A stretch of DNA of 22,575 nucleotides from Acetofilamentum sp. (GCA_020722645.1 DYKL01000015.1:1-22575), one strand, 5' to 3'. Positions 1 through 8,727 are shown, counted from the stretch's first letter. Made by a program: numbers and translations. The notes: generated by a model not told the origin, from the letters alone.

Positions 1-5
1 CATTT

Positions 6-2621
6 TTAAAATTTGTAATAAATGCTTAAATATAAATTTCTGCGATTTTGTATCAGACTCGAAGCAAGAGCACCGGTTGCCACATCTAATCCCGGTTCAG
101 AATATTCTGTGTCTAATAAATTAAATGCAGTTAGCTGTAATGATAATCCTTTCAATATTTTGGGTGAAAATGTTATTGTTGAATTTAATAAAAAATATGG
201 ATTAAAAGTGTCTTTATTTGTTGTTACTGTAGTATTTTCTCCTGTAAATCTTTTCCCGACAAAATTAGTTCTGATGTCAAAACAAAGTACTTCTTTGAAT
301 GAATAATTAAAACCAAAATTTGCACGATGTTTTGCAATATCAGCAATTCTCAGCTTGTGAATATCGTTTCCTAAGCTGTCTGTATAAATATTTCCATAAG
401 CATCTTTTGGGTCTATTGCAAAAGGGTCTGTGTAAGTGTAATTTGCATAGAAGTCAATTTTTTTGATTTTCCAAGATGCAAAGCCATTTATACCGTATAT
501 TTGAGCTTGTCCGAGAGCCTGATTTTGACCAGTTTCTCTTCCATCGGGTAAAGTAACTTTAACTTCCTGAATAATATTGCTGTATAAAGAGTTATATGCT
601 GAAATATTTATTATAAAATTATCTTTAAATATTTTGCCAATTGAAATTTCATAATTACTTACTCTTTCTGGTTGAAGAGTTGGATTTGGTAATTCTCTTT
701 TTACAGGTGCAGTTGAATATTTTTCTTTATTAGTTGCATCTTTAAAAGCAGTTGCAAAAATTGCTTTAAAAATGAAGTCGGAGGGTGAAAATACCACTGC
801 AACTCTTTCATTAAAAACACTACCGTAACCTTCAGTTCTTCTAACTACATTATAGTCATATCTTCCACCGAGAGTCAAGCTCAAATTAGGCAACAACTTC
901 ATGTCGGATTGCAAATAAAAGCCCATATCAGTAGCAAAAAAATAGTTCCCACCCGGAATATCAACCGAAGCAAAACCGCTTTGCTCTGCATCATCTTCAA
1001 AACCAAGTATATAATCACCTTGAATAGCACTATAACGTAGTTCAAATCCCGAAAGGATGTTGATTTTTTTTGTTAACTGATATAAAATTTTTGTTTCGTT
1101 TCTTACCTGATTTGATTTGTAAAACAGGTTTATAGTATCATAAAGAGGTGTATAACCCGAAAGCAGGTCAGTTAATGTTAATGAAGAAGAAAGATAATTG
1201 TCGCTTAAAGTAACTATACGGTTGTCATTGTCCATATAATGCATTTTGAAGCGAAGAAAGTTAGAAAAAAACAGTTTTTGATTAATATCTTTTTCGTATT
1301 TGACATAAAAAAATTGATGTGTCGGTCTCCATGATTGACCCTGATCAAAACCAACATAAGCTATATCATTGTACTGACTTCCCGGTCCTTCTGCTTTTTT
1401 CCAGTAATACCATCCTAATGTGAAATCGTAAATTTTTAATTTGGCATTTATTGAATAAGCTTCGGTTTTATCTGAAAAAGTAATTCTGTTTAAAACTTCG
1501 TTATCTAAGGCAAAAGCTCTTTGAACACCAGCTTCGGTAAGAATAATCTGATTACTGTCATTAACTTGATAGTATTGGTTGTCTGTGCCGTATTCTGCGA
1601 TAAAATCTGATGCTTGTGCGGAATCTGTAATATCTAAAACAGAATGATATTCATGAGCCAGTTCGTCTGAAAAAACATTTGGTTCATAGTCGTGTTGTGG
1701 GTAAGAAGATAAGTCCTGTTCATCGGAGAAGAATGTCCTTCCTGAAATTGAAAATCCGATATTATGGTCTTTTGTCTGAAAAGCAAGAGTCCCGTCAAAA
1801 TATTTTGTATTGTATGAACCATAACCGATTCTTAGGTTTCCGCCAAATATTTTGGTTGGTTGAATCATATCTTGAGGGGCTTTTGTAATTATATTTACAA
1901 CACCCAAAAAGGCGTTTGAACCGTACATTGTTGAAGCAGGTCCGTAAACTATTTCCATTGCTTTTACGTTGCTCATTATCAATTGTCTTGACAAGTAAAC
2001 ATTACTTGACCAAAGGTCGTTATCTTCAACACCATCTATTAAAAATAGGGTCCTGTTAGTGTTTATTGACCTGTAACCCCTCTGATATACGTGTGTGTAT
2101 AAGTTTCCGTTGCTCCTCGAAATATCAAAACCAGGGAAGTCGTGCAAGGGAGCCTCAAAGTCGTTGTAACCTCTTTCTTTTAATTGTTTGTCTGTTAGAA
2201 CAGTAGCTGTTGCTGGAGCTAAATTTATGTCTTCCTCTTTTTTAGAGATTGAAACGACTATATTTTGTTGACTTTGTTTTTTTAATCCGTTAATAATTTC
2301 TATGAAACGTGGCGGGTCTGATAAGAAATACGGCTGGTATTTGGGATTTATTTCAAGGACTTTTTTTGCATTTGAAATTGCCGCACTATCTTGGTCGGTA
2401 GCTAAATAAGTTTTTGAAATTAGTCGGTAGAGTTCAATTTTCTGATTTTCGTCAGTTGTATTTAACAGACATTTTTGTGCAATTGATAATGCCTGTTCAA
2501 AATTTCCCTCCTCGTATTTCTGATTGGCTTCGTTAATTATGCTCCAATCACAATTCTGAGCTGAAATATTTTTTGGCAATATTAAAATAAAAAGTATTAT
2601 AAAGAATATTATATTTTTCAT
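6..2621 (-). CDS. TonB-dependent outer-membrane receptor with N-terminal TPR-like region
   Basis: An 871-residue outer-membrane active-transport receptor; the substrate cannot be told from sequence. Residues 1-21 are a signal peptide (hydrophobic core, cleavage near SAQ). Residues about 24-115 form a helical TPR-like region ending in a 'DPPRFIEIINGLK' stretch, in the place where many Bacteroidota receptors carry a carboxypeptidase-regulatory-like domain. A plug domain follows (about 133-250), with the family signatures 'LFLIDGVED' and 'VYGPASTMYGSNAFLGVVNIITK' (residues 192-247). The rest is a beta-barrel rich in aromatic strands that ends in a C-terminal Phe (YYKF), as outer-membrane barrels do. 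Complete, with the stop almost at the window edge. It starts 18 bases after the STAND-WD40 gene on the same strand, so the two are probably co-transcribed. No SusD partner gene follows it inside the window. Family certain, substrate unknown. Confidence 0.93.
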   Translation of the reverse strand: MKNIIFFIILFILILPKNISAQNCDWSIINEANQKYEEGNFEQALSIAQKCLLNTTDENQKIELYRLISKTYLATDQDSAAISNAKKVLEINPKYQPYFLSDPPRFIEIINGLKKQSQQNIVVSISKKEEDINLAPATATVLTDKQLKERGYNDFEAPLHDFPGFDISRSNGNLYTHVYQRGYRSINTNRTLFLIDGVEDNDLWSSNVYLSRQLIMSNVKAMEIVYGPASTMYGSNAFLGVVNIITKAPQDMIQPTKIFGGNLRIGYGSYNTKYFDGTLAFQTKDHNIGFSISGRTFFSDEQDLSSYPQHDYEPNVFSDELAHEYHSVLDITDSAQASDFIAEYGTDNQYYQVNDSNQIILTEAGVQRAFALDNEVLNRITFSDKTEAYSINAKLKIYDFTLGWYYWKKAEGPGSQYNDIAYVGFDQGQSWRPTHQFFYVKYEKDINQKLFFSNFLRFKMHYMDNDNRIVTLSDNYLSSSLTLTDLLSGYTPLYDTINLFYKSNQVRNETKILYQLTKKINILSGFELRYSAIQGDYILGFEDDAEQSGFASVDIPGGNYFFATDMGFYLQSDMKLLPNLSLTLGGRYDYNVVRRTEGYGSVFNERVAVVFSPSDFIFKAIFATAFKDATNKEKYSTAPVKRELPNPTLQPERVSNYEISIGKIFKDNFIINISAYNSLYSNIIQEVKVTLPDGRETGQNQALGQAQIYGINGFASWKIKKIDFYANYTYTDPFAIDPKDAYGNIYTDSLGNDIHKLRIADIAKHRANFGFNYSFKEVLCFDIRTNFVGKRFTGENTTVTTNKDTFNPYFLLNSTITFSPKILKGLSLQLTAFNLLDTEYSEPGLDVATGALASSLIQNRRNLYLSIYYKF

Positions 2622-2639
2622 TGTCTGTCTGTTTATAAT

Positions 2640-5600
2640 TTAAAAATTTTCAGGTAAATCAGGTGAATAATCAATGCCTTCTCCAACGTACATTTGCCAG
2701 TTTTCAAAACTCATATTTTTTGTCAAATCACCTTTAACTTTTGTTTTTAAAATGTCAATATTAATAACTGTTTTTATAATATTTCCGGAGGCATCGGCAG
2801 AAATAATTTCATCTTGGTTTTTTGATAGAGAAATTGAGTAAATCCATGATAAATGTTCTGAAATAACGACTGGTTCTGCATTTAGGTTTTCAAAATTCCA
2901 AAGTTTGATTTTTTTATCCATACCCGAAGTTACTAAAAGATTGTTTTTAGGAGAAAAGATTATACCTGTAATTGAAGTATTATGAGCAAACCATTTTTTC
3001 TTTTCCGAATAATCTTTTTTTGAAATAATCTGAACAAGACCATTGTTGTAACCTATGAATATATCTCCATTTGGGTGTTGGAAAAGAATTGTCAATTTAT
3101 CAAAACCTGTATTAAAATTTTTAATCGGACTCAAATCAGTCGAAGATAAAATATTAATATCTCCGCTTTGAGTTGCTGTAATAAAAGTTGAATTTTCAGG
3201 GTTAAATTCTGCTGCTACGTTTATTTTGTTTGTCTTATATTCCTTTACTTTTGATAAAATATTGTTATTAATATTCCATAAAACCACATTCCCGTCATAA
3301 GAAGTTGTAATAAATGATGTATCATTTGAAAAAGCAATGTCAGAAACAATATTTTCATGAACGAAAGCGGTCTGAGGTTTGTCGTTTGGATTAGAGGAAT
3401 TCCACAAATATATTTCGCCTGTTTTACCACCTGCTACAATATATTTGCCGGAAGGGCTGAATTTGACACTTCTGTAGTTATTTGCGGCTATATTAGCCAA
3501 ATTTGTAATTTTGTCTATGTTATTATAATCAAAAAGCATAAGACTTCCGTCATCTGATGCAGTGATAATAAGATTACCGTTTGGGTTAATGTCAATGCTT
3601 CTGATTGCATCAGTGTGAGTGCTGTGAACTTTATGAATGCTGCTTCCTATTTTCAGAAAAGCAGTATATACGTCTGAATCAAAACTTTGGTTACCATACA
3701 ATTTATTAAAATAATATGCTTGGATAGCAAGTATATTAGGCAGATTTTTTTCTTCTTCCGTTAAATTTTGGGATTTCTGATTATCTTCAAAAATTTTGAC
3801 AGATTTAACAGCTAATGTTTTAGAAACTGCTAATTTTCTGAGAGTATCAGTTTTTGCTTCTGAGTTTTCGGCTCTGAGCTTTTCGGCTTCTGCAAGAAGT
3901 TTCTGTTCTATTGCTTCATCTCTGAGTTTTTCAGCTTCAATTTGTAGCTTTAACGCCAAATCTCTTGATTTTTCTGCTTCATTTTTAGCTATAATGGCTT
4001 GTTGTCTTTGATAAAGAGCTTCTTTTTGTTGAGCAACGGCATATTGTTTTTGCTTTTCGGCAATCAGTCTGTTTTGCTCCGCAATATCTTGTTGTTGCAT
4101 GGCAACAAGTTCAAGTGCCACAGCTTCTTTCCTTCTTTCTTCTGCAATTTTTGACTGATTTAAAGCCAGTTCCTGTTTTATGAGTGCCTCTTTTTCGCTT
4201 TGTTTTGCTTTAAATCTGAGGTTTAGAGCAACAATCATAAATAAAATTGAAATTAAGCTTGCTGAACCTAAAAATAATGCAATTAGTCTGGCTCGCTTTA
4301 ATACTCTTTTTTGTTTTTCGGTTTTTGCGGCAATTGATCTTTCGTATTCTTTATTGCTATATAAAATGTAATTAACAACTCTGTCAAAAGCGGAGTCATA
4401 GCGGTTTGCCCACTCCTGATTAGGTCTGTCTTTTTCGAGCCAGTTTAGTGCAATTTGTAAATCCGGGTTAACCAGCAATCCGGTTTTACCTTCTTGATAC
4501 AACTCAGATGAACGAGATATTCTGAGATAAACCTGAGCAGAATTTATTTCGTAATTAACCCATTCTGATAATCTTGTCCAAGCACTCATTATACTTTCGT
4601 GTGAAATATCAATGACTGTTTCGGGTGCAAGTTGGATATTTTGATTTGGCATAATGAAACTGCTTTCATCTGCTCTGAATTTATCCAATACTTCAATAAG
4701 TTCCATTTCCCTGAAACCGGTAATTTTCATAAGTTGCGAAAGTTTCTGTGGGCTTCGTGTGCTTCTTTCGTCGTTACCTCCGTATGTTAAAGCTCTGAAA
4801 GCTTTTTCAACAACTTTTTTCTGACTATCGTCAAATGAGTTGTAAATGTTTTCAGCGTGAACAGATAAAGCATTTTTAACTGTTCCGATTGATTTATAAT
4901 GTTCTAATGCGATTTTGGGATTGTTTTGTGAATTTTGAAGCCAATAGTCCCATGTTCTCATTAAAGCGTGCTGAAGTACAGGCAAACTGATTTCTTCGTT
5001 GCTTATGTCTTCTCTAATAATTTCAATTAGGTCATTATCAAAAATTGCTCCTGCTTGTTCTGCCGGTTTTCTTATTGCATCTTCTTTTTGTTGCAATGTT
5101 AATTTCGGAAGCAGATAATGTCCTTTGTTAATCATTTGAGGAAGTCCCTTAAATACAGTACAATCACTTAAAAAATCAGACCTTAATGAAAGTATAACAA
5201 AAATATCTATTGATTTGCTTTTAGTTGCGCTAATGATATTTTGAATAAAAATCTCTGAATTTTCTTGAGCATTGCTTATGTTTTCGTTGTCTCTGTATCT
5301 GAAAATTTCTTCAAACTGGTCAATGTATATCAAAAATTTTTTATCAATTTTGAATTTGGAAAAAATTTGTTCGAAAGTATTTTCATTTCTGTACATTTCT
5401 GATACTTCTTTTTTTGCCTCTTTTCTATCAAAGCCGATTTTGATAAGAAATTCGGTAAATTTATCAACTAATTGTTTTATTGGGTTGTTGCCGGGGCGTA
5501 GAATCAAGTATTCAAGGTTTTTGAATTCTTCGATAAATTTGGGAATAATTCCGGCTTTAACAACTGATGATTTACCACTACCCGACGCTCCGGTGATTGC

Positions 5601-5744
5601 ACAGAAGTGATTTTTTTTTATTATTTCGGAAAGTTCGTTTACTTGTGTTTCTCTCCCAAAAAACAAATGACTTTCTTCTATATTAAAACTTCTGATACCC
5701 GGGTATGGATTTTTAATATATTTATTTTGAGAATTATTCAACAT
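2640..5744 (-). CDS. nSTAND NTPase with membrane helix, coiled coil and WD40 propeller
   Basis: A 1034-residue signal-transduction-type NTPase. It opens with the nSTAND1 hallmark 'NPYPGIRSF...HLFFGRE' (12-32). Then come Walker A GASGSGKS (52-59), a Walker B-like strand FLIYIDQFEE (137-146), an arginine-bearing 'LSLRSDF' segment and an 'LPVLQHAL' motif typical of STAND modules. A hydrophobic helix at about 487-509 should span the inner membrane. A long Glu/Lys/Ala/Gln coiled coil (about 510-655) follows, then seven WD40-like repeats (about 700-1005) suggesting a complete seven-blade propeller, and a short tail. There is no recognisable effector (protease, nuclease, TIR) at the N-terminus. Such proteins are often labelled 'WD40 repeat protein' or, by transfer of an old name, 'Hat/HatR'. 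The propeller is presumably the sensor and the NTPase the switch; that is inference from the architecture. The next gene is the TonB receptor, 18 bases downstream. Confidence 0.9.
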   Translation of the reverse strand: MLNNSQNKYIKNPYPGIRSFNIEESHLFFGRETQVNELSEIIKKNHFCAITGASGSGKSSVVKAGIIPKFIEEFKNLEYLILRPGNNPIKQLVDKFTEFLIKIGFDRKEAKKEVSEMYRNENTFEQIFSKFKIDKKFLIYIDQFEEIFRYRDNENISNAQENSEIFIQNIISATKSKSIDIFVILSLRSDFLSDCTVFKGLPQMINKGHYLLPKLTLQQKEDAIRKPAEQAGAIFDNDLIEIIREDISNEEISLPVLQHALMRTWDYWLQNSQNNPKIALEHYKSIGTVKNALSVHAENIYNSFDDSQKKVVEKAFRALTYGGNDERSTRSPQKLSQLMKITGFREMELIEVLDKFRADESSFIMPNQNIQLAPETVIDISHESIMSAWTRLSEWVNYEINSAQVYLRISRSSELYQEGKTGLLVNPDLQIALNWLEKDRPNQEWANRYDSAFDRVVNYILYSNKEYERSIAAKTEKQKRVLKRARLIALFLGSASLISILFMIVALNLRFKAKQSEKEALIKQELALNQSKIAEERRKEAVALELVAMQQQDIAEQNRLIAEKQKQYAVAQQKEALYQRQQAIIAKNEAEKSRDLALKLQIEAEKLRDEAIEQKLLAEAEKLRAENSEAKTDTLRKLAVSKTLAVKSVKIFEDNQKSQNLTEEEKNLPNILAIQAYYFNKLYGNQSFDSDVYTAFLKIGSSIHKVHSTHTDAIRSIDINPNGNLIITASDDGSLMLFDYNNIDKITNLANIAANNYRSVKFSPSGKYIVAGGKTGEIYLWNSSNPNDKPQTAFVHENIVSDIAFSNDTSFITTSYDGNVVLWNINNNILSKVKEYKTNKINVAAEFNPENSTFITATQSGDINILSSTDLSPIKNFNTGFDKLTILFQHPNGDIFIGYNNGLVQIISKKDYSEKKKWFAHNTSITGIIFSPKNNLLVTSGMDKKIKLWNFENLNAEPVVISEHLSWIYSISLSKNQDEIISADASGNIIKTVINIDILKTKVKGDLTKNMSFENWQMYVGEGIDYSPDLPENF

Positions 5745-6012
5745 TGAATGTTTTTTTTAGATGTATTTCAAAAAAAATACCGAAAATTAATATTCTCCAA
5801 AAATAATAATAAATTTTTGATAAATTGCTACATATTATCAAAAATATGAGTTTGGTCTAAAAAGACTGTTTATTTCAACTAAACTATATATATTCTTGAT
5901 TATCAGTGTTTTAAAATTATTTTATAATTTACTTAAAATACATATTATCAACAATTCAACTTTATAGACCCTTACAGGGCAGGCTATCAACTTTATGAAC
6001 TTTTTGAACTAA

Positions 6013-6023
6013 CTTTAAATAAT
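6013..6023 (+). repeat. Left copy of 11-base direct repeat flanking the palindromic element
   Basis: CTTTAAATAAT, identical to 6131-6141. The pair brackets the palindromic element exactly and is a candidate target-site duplication. Confidence 0.5.
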
Positions 6024-6130
6024 ACTGGTTTAAACCTGTCGATTTTGTCGGTGGGGACACCGACAAAATCGTGTATTACCGACATTTCAGGTGTCCGCAC
6101 CTGAAATTTCTACGGTTTTAAACCAAGACC
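6024..6130. mobile_element. MITE-like palindromic element (two hairpins in terminal inverted repeats)
   Basis: About 107 bases with clear nested symmetry. The outer imperfect inverted repeat is TGGTTTAAACC (6026-6036) against GGTTTTAAACCA (6114-6125), with one bulged base. Inside are two perfect hairpins. One has a 14-base stem CGATTTTGTCGGTG (6040-6053) pairing with 6058-6071 across a four-base loop. The other has a 10-base stem ATTTCAGGTG (6084-6093) pairing with 6098-6107 across a four-base loop. The element is bounded on both sides by the identical 11-mer CTTTAAATAAT (6013-6023 and 6131-6141), which looks like a target-site duplication. It encodes no protein. No second copy is visible in this window, so mobility is inferred. 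It could instead be a REP-type repeat or a transcribed structured spacer. Confidence 0.5.
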
Positions 6131-6141
6131 CTTTAAATAAT
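6131..6141 (+). repeat. Right copy of 11-base direct repeat flanking the palindromic element
   Basis: CTTTAAATAAT, identical to 6013-6023. The matches stop just outside the 11 bases on both sides, which fits a duplicated insertion target better than a long sequence repeat. Confidence 0.5.
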
Positions 6142-6191
6142 TGCTTAAATTCGCAAAACTTTATGAACTTTTGAAATGAAAAAATGTTTCT

Positions 6192-6740
6192 TCAATAAAA
6201 GATTCTTGTTGAAAATATATAATGTTCTTTATAATAACTGCTTCTTATGTCAGAAACAACCACACCTTTACTAGCAGAAGTGTGTACAAATTGATAACTG
6301 CCGATATAAATACCTGCGTGTGTAATAAATTTTTCTGTTTTATATGTATTTATAAAAAAAACCAAGTCGCCGGGCATAAGACTGTCAATATCAAGAATTA
6401 TTTTTCCGTATCTCGAAATTTCTTCCGAATTGTGAGGTACGTTTATTCCGTTTTTTTTGAAGCAAATATATAGCAGTCCCGAACAATCAATACAAGAATG
6501 GTCTATACCACCCATACAATGAGGGGTGCCTAAAAAACTTTTTGCAGTATCTATTAATTGTTGAGGTTTTAATGAGTCTGTTTGAAGCGATAATTCTATT
6601 CCATTTTCTTTGAAAATATTTAATTTATTGCTAAAATTCAAATTCTCTTTGTTTTTTTCAACAAGTAAATCAAAATTGTTGATTTGAGAAGTACAATTTA
6701 AAGAAGAAAAGACAAATAAAGTCAGAATCAATTTTTTCAT
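6192..6740 (-). CDS. Secreted NlpC/P60 family peptidase
   Basis: A 182-residue cell-wall hydrolase of the NlpC/P60 papain-like family. These enzymes typically cut the gamma-D-Glu to diamino-acid bond in peptidoglycan stem peptides. The catalytic triad is visible: Cys86 in 'DCSGL', His141 in 'ITHAGIYIG' and His153 in 'FVHTSASKGV', with the usual 'PGDLVFF' strand between them. The first 15 or so residues are a signal sequence. It ends near Cys16 (SSLNC), but Asn before the Cys makes a lipobox poor, so export as a soluble periplasmic protein is as likely. The domain fills most of the protein, and there is no SH3 or LysM anchor. It lies upstream of the STAND gene on the same strand, but the 447-base gap argues against one tight operon. 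The short C-terminus (STRIFY) is normal for this subfamily. Confidence 0.9.
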   Translation of the reverse strand: MKKLILTLFVFSSLNCTSQINNFDLLVEKNKENLNFSNKLNIFKENGIELSLQTDSLKPQQLIDTAKSFLGTPHCMGGIDHSCIDCSGLLYICFKKNGINVPHNSEEISRYGKIILDIDSLMPGDLVFFINTYKTEKFITHAGIYIGSYQFVHTSASKGVVVSDIRSSYYKEHYIFSTRIFY

Positions 6741-6916
6741 TTCAAATATTTTTTTGGTGTAACTTTAGTTAAAAAAAAAAATACTAAACATAAAAGGCGA
6801 AAAATGAGTTTTTTAAAAATGATGTAATGAGTTTATATTTAGCGTTTTAACTTTAAATAGTTGCGATGTTTGTTAATATTATCCTTCAATATAGCTAACT
6901 GAATATCATTTTTATT

Positions 6917-6924
6917 TATTTTTG
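6917..6924 (+). promoter_or_regulatory. Bacteroidota-type -7 box for aspS
   Basis: TATTTTTG matches the TAnnTTTG consensus of the Bacteroidota primary sigma factor, followed by CAAAG, 44 bases before the aspS start. No clear TTG -33 box lies at the right distance. The rest of the 228-base divergent spacer from the NlpC/P60 gene (6741-6968) is AT-rich with nothing else I can name. Confidence 0.55.
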
Positions 6925-6968
6925 CAAAGTTAAAAAAATAAGTTATATATTAAAAAACAATAAATCAG

Positions 6969-8726
6969 ATGTATAGAACACACACTTGTGGGGAATTGCG
7001 TATCGGAAATATTGGTCAGGAAGTTGTATTGAGCGGTTGGGTTCAGAAAAATCGTGATTTAGGTGCAATGACTTTTATTGACTTGCGAGACAGATATGGA
7101 ATTACTCAATTAGCTTTTAATATTGAGACCAACAAAGAATTAACGGAAAAAGCAAGAAAAATCGGACGTGAATATGTTATTCAAATTAAAGGTTTTGTTG
7201 TTGAAAGATACAGCAAAAATTCCAAAATTCCAACCGGAGATGTTGAAATTGATGTAAAAGAATTGACAATATTAAATAAATCAGAAGTACCACCTTTTAC
7301 AATTGAAGATAATACTGACGGCGGTGAAGAAATACTGATGAAGTACAGATATTTGGATTTAAGAAGAAATTTTTTGCAACAAGCATTGATGCTAAGGTAC
7401 AAAATGGCTATTGAAGTCAGGAATTATATGGATAAAGAAGGCTTTATTGATATCGAAACTCCTTTTTTAATAAAATCTACACCCGAAGGAGCAAGGGATT
7501 ATGTTGTTCCGTCAAGAGTTCATCAAGGAAGCTTTTATGCGTTACCACAATCACCTCAGACATTTAAGCAACTTTTAATGATTGCCGGATTTGACAGATA
7601 TTACCAGATTGTAAAATGTTTCAGAGATGAAGATTTAAGAGCAGACAGACAACCTGAATTTACGCAAATAGACTGCGAAATGTCCTTTGTTGAACAGGAA
7701 GATGTTATAAAAACTTTTGAAGGTTTAACAAAACATTTATTTAAAGTTTTCAAAAACATCGAATTTAAAGGAGATATTAAAAAAATGCCTTATTCTGAGG
7801 CAATTGAAAAGTACGGTTCAGATAAACCTGATTTACGTTTTGGTGTGGAAATTAACGAATTAACTCAATTTGCAAAAGGCAAAGATTTTAAAGTTTTTGA
7901 AGAATCGGAATATATAGGAGGGATATGCCTTAAGAATATTTCTGATACTTTCACAAGAAAATCTATTGACAACATTACTGAGTTTGTGAAAAAACCTCAA
8001 ATTGGAGCAACCGGACTTGTTTGGGTAAGATATAACTCAGACGGTACTTTAAAATCTTCAATTGATAAATTTTATAATACAGATGATTTAAAAAAATGGG
8101 CAGGAGTTTTTAATGCTCAGCCTAATGATATAATTTTTATTGTTTCGGGACAAAAAAATAAATCTTTGAAAATATTAGGGGAGCTTCGTTTAGAACTTGC
8201 AAGACAGTTGAAATTATACAAAGAAAATGATTTTGCACCTTTATGGGTTGTTGATTTTCCGCTTTTGGAATGGGACGACGAAACAAAAAGATTTTATGCT
8301 ATGCATCATCCATTCACATCTCCAAAAAATGAAGATATTGAATTATTAGAAACCAATCCTGCAAAGGTAAGAGCAAATGCTTATGATTTTGTTGTTAACG
8401 GAGTAGAGCTGGGAGGTGGTTCGATACGTATTCACGATAGTGATTTACAACAAAAAATGTTTAAATTGCTTGGCTTTACAGAAGAACAAGCAAACGAACA
8501 ATTCGGATTTTTAATGAATGCCTTTAAATATGGAGCACCGCCACACGGGGGGATTGCTTTTGGTTTTGACAGAATGGTTGCAATTTTCAACAATTCAGAA
8601 TCAATAAAAGACGTAATTGCATTTCCGAAAAATAATTCTGCAAAAGATGTTATGATTGAAAGCCCTTCTAATATAAGTGATGAACAACTTCAAGAATTGG
8701 GGCTTAAAGTAAATTTAAATCAATAA
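6969..8726 (+). CDS. aspS: Aspartate--tRNA ligase
   Basis: A 585-residue class IIb aminoacyl-tRNA synthetase that charges tRNA-Asp in the cytoplasm. Length and layout are those of bacterial AspRS. An N-terminal OB-fold anticodon-binding domain (about 1-105, 'GWVQKNRDLGAMTFIDLRDR') precedes the catalytic core. Motif 2 is 'FRDEDLRADRQPEFTQID' (218-235), a GAD-type insertion covers about 285-415, 'VELGGGSIRIHD' comes late, and motif 3 is 'GGIAFGFDRM' (527-536). Leu31 sits where non-discriminating enzymes such as the Pseudomonas one carry His, so this is more likely a tRNA-Asp-specific enzyme; that point rests on remembered family knowledge. The start is fixed by the typical 'MYRTHTCGELR' opening. 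The next gene starts one base after the stop codon, which implies co-transcription and probably translational coupling. Confidence 0.97.
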   Translation: MYRTHTCGELRIGNIGQEVVLSGWVQKNRDLGAMTFIDLRDRYGITQLAFNIETNKELTEKARKIGREYVIQIKGFVVERYSKNSKIPTGDVEIDVKELTILNKSEVPPFTIEDNTDGGEEILMKYRYLDLRRNFLQQALMLRYKMAIEVRNYMDKEGFIDIETPFLIKSTPEGARDYVVPSRVHQGSFYALPQSPQTFKQLLMIAGFDRYYQIVKCFRDEDLRADRQPEFTQIDCEMSFVEQEDVIKTFEGLTKHLFKVFKNIEFKGDIKKMPYSEAIEKYGSDKPDLRFGVEINELTQFAKGKDFKVFEESEYIGGICLKNISDTFTRKSIDNITEFVKKPQIGATGLVWVRYNSDGTLKSSIDKFYNTDDLKKWAGVFNAQPNDIIFIVSGQKNKSLKILGELRLELARQLKLYKENDFAPLWVVDFPLLEWDDETKRFYAMHHPFTSPKNEDIELLETNPAKVRANAYDFVVNGVELGGGSIRIHDSDLQQKMFKLLGFTEEQANEQFGFLMNAFKYGAPPHGGIAFGFDRMVAIFNNSESIKDVIAFPKNNSAKDVMIESPSNISDEQLQELGLKVNLNQ

Positions 8727-8727
8727 A

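Larger units (their letters stand above)
5745..6191. other. 447-base intergenic region with palindromic element and short direct repeats
   Basis: I see no gene here. The part nearest the STAND gene (5745-5960) is very AT-rich. It contains two CAAAAATA strings (5798-5805 and 5839-5846), which on the minus strand read TATTTTTG and match the Bacteroidota -7 box. No convincing -33 box accompanies either, so I do not call a promoter separately. The part nearest the NlpC/P60 gene holds the palindromic element at 6024-6130 and copies of AACTTTATGAACTTTT. A CCCT-TAC-AGGG mini-hairpin sits at 5969-5979. Confidence 0.7.

Noticed and set aside
5272..5610. 112-residue plus-strand reading frame inside the STAND gene
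   Set aside because: It lies opposite the nSTAND NTPase coding region, including the Walker A segment, has no recognisable domain and is best explained as a shadow frame. The same holds for the other short frames antisense to named genes.
5798..5846. Promoters for the STAND gene at two CAAAAATA strings
   Set aside because: Both match the -7 pattern on the minus strand, but no -33 element fits, and such strings are expected by chance in DNA this AT-rich.
6040..6107. Hairpins at 6040-6107 as Rho-independent terminators of the NlpC/P60 gene
   Set aside because: Strong stems, but no T-run follows on the minus strand, and the nested inverted repeats with flanking direct repeats fit a mobile element better.
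5957..6175. Possible CRISPR array from repeated AACTTTATGAAC and hairpins
   Set aside because: Only two good copies with unequal spacing, no regular spacers and no cas genes.
6693..6740. NlpC/P60 protein as a lipoprotein anchored at Cys16
   Set aside because: The residue before the Cys is Asn, which breaks the lipobox. A plain signal peptide is as likely, so I did not call it a lipoprotein.
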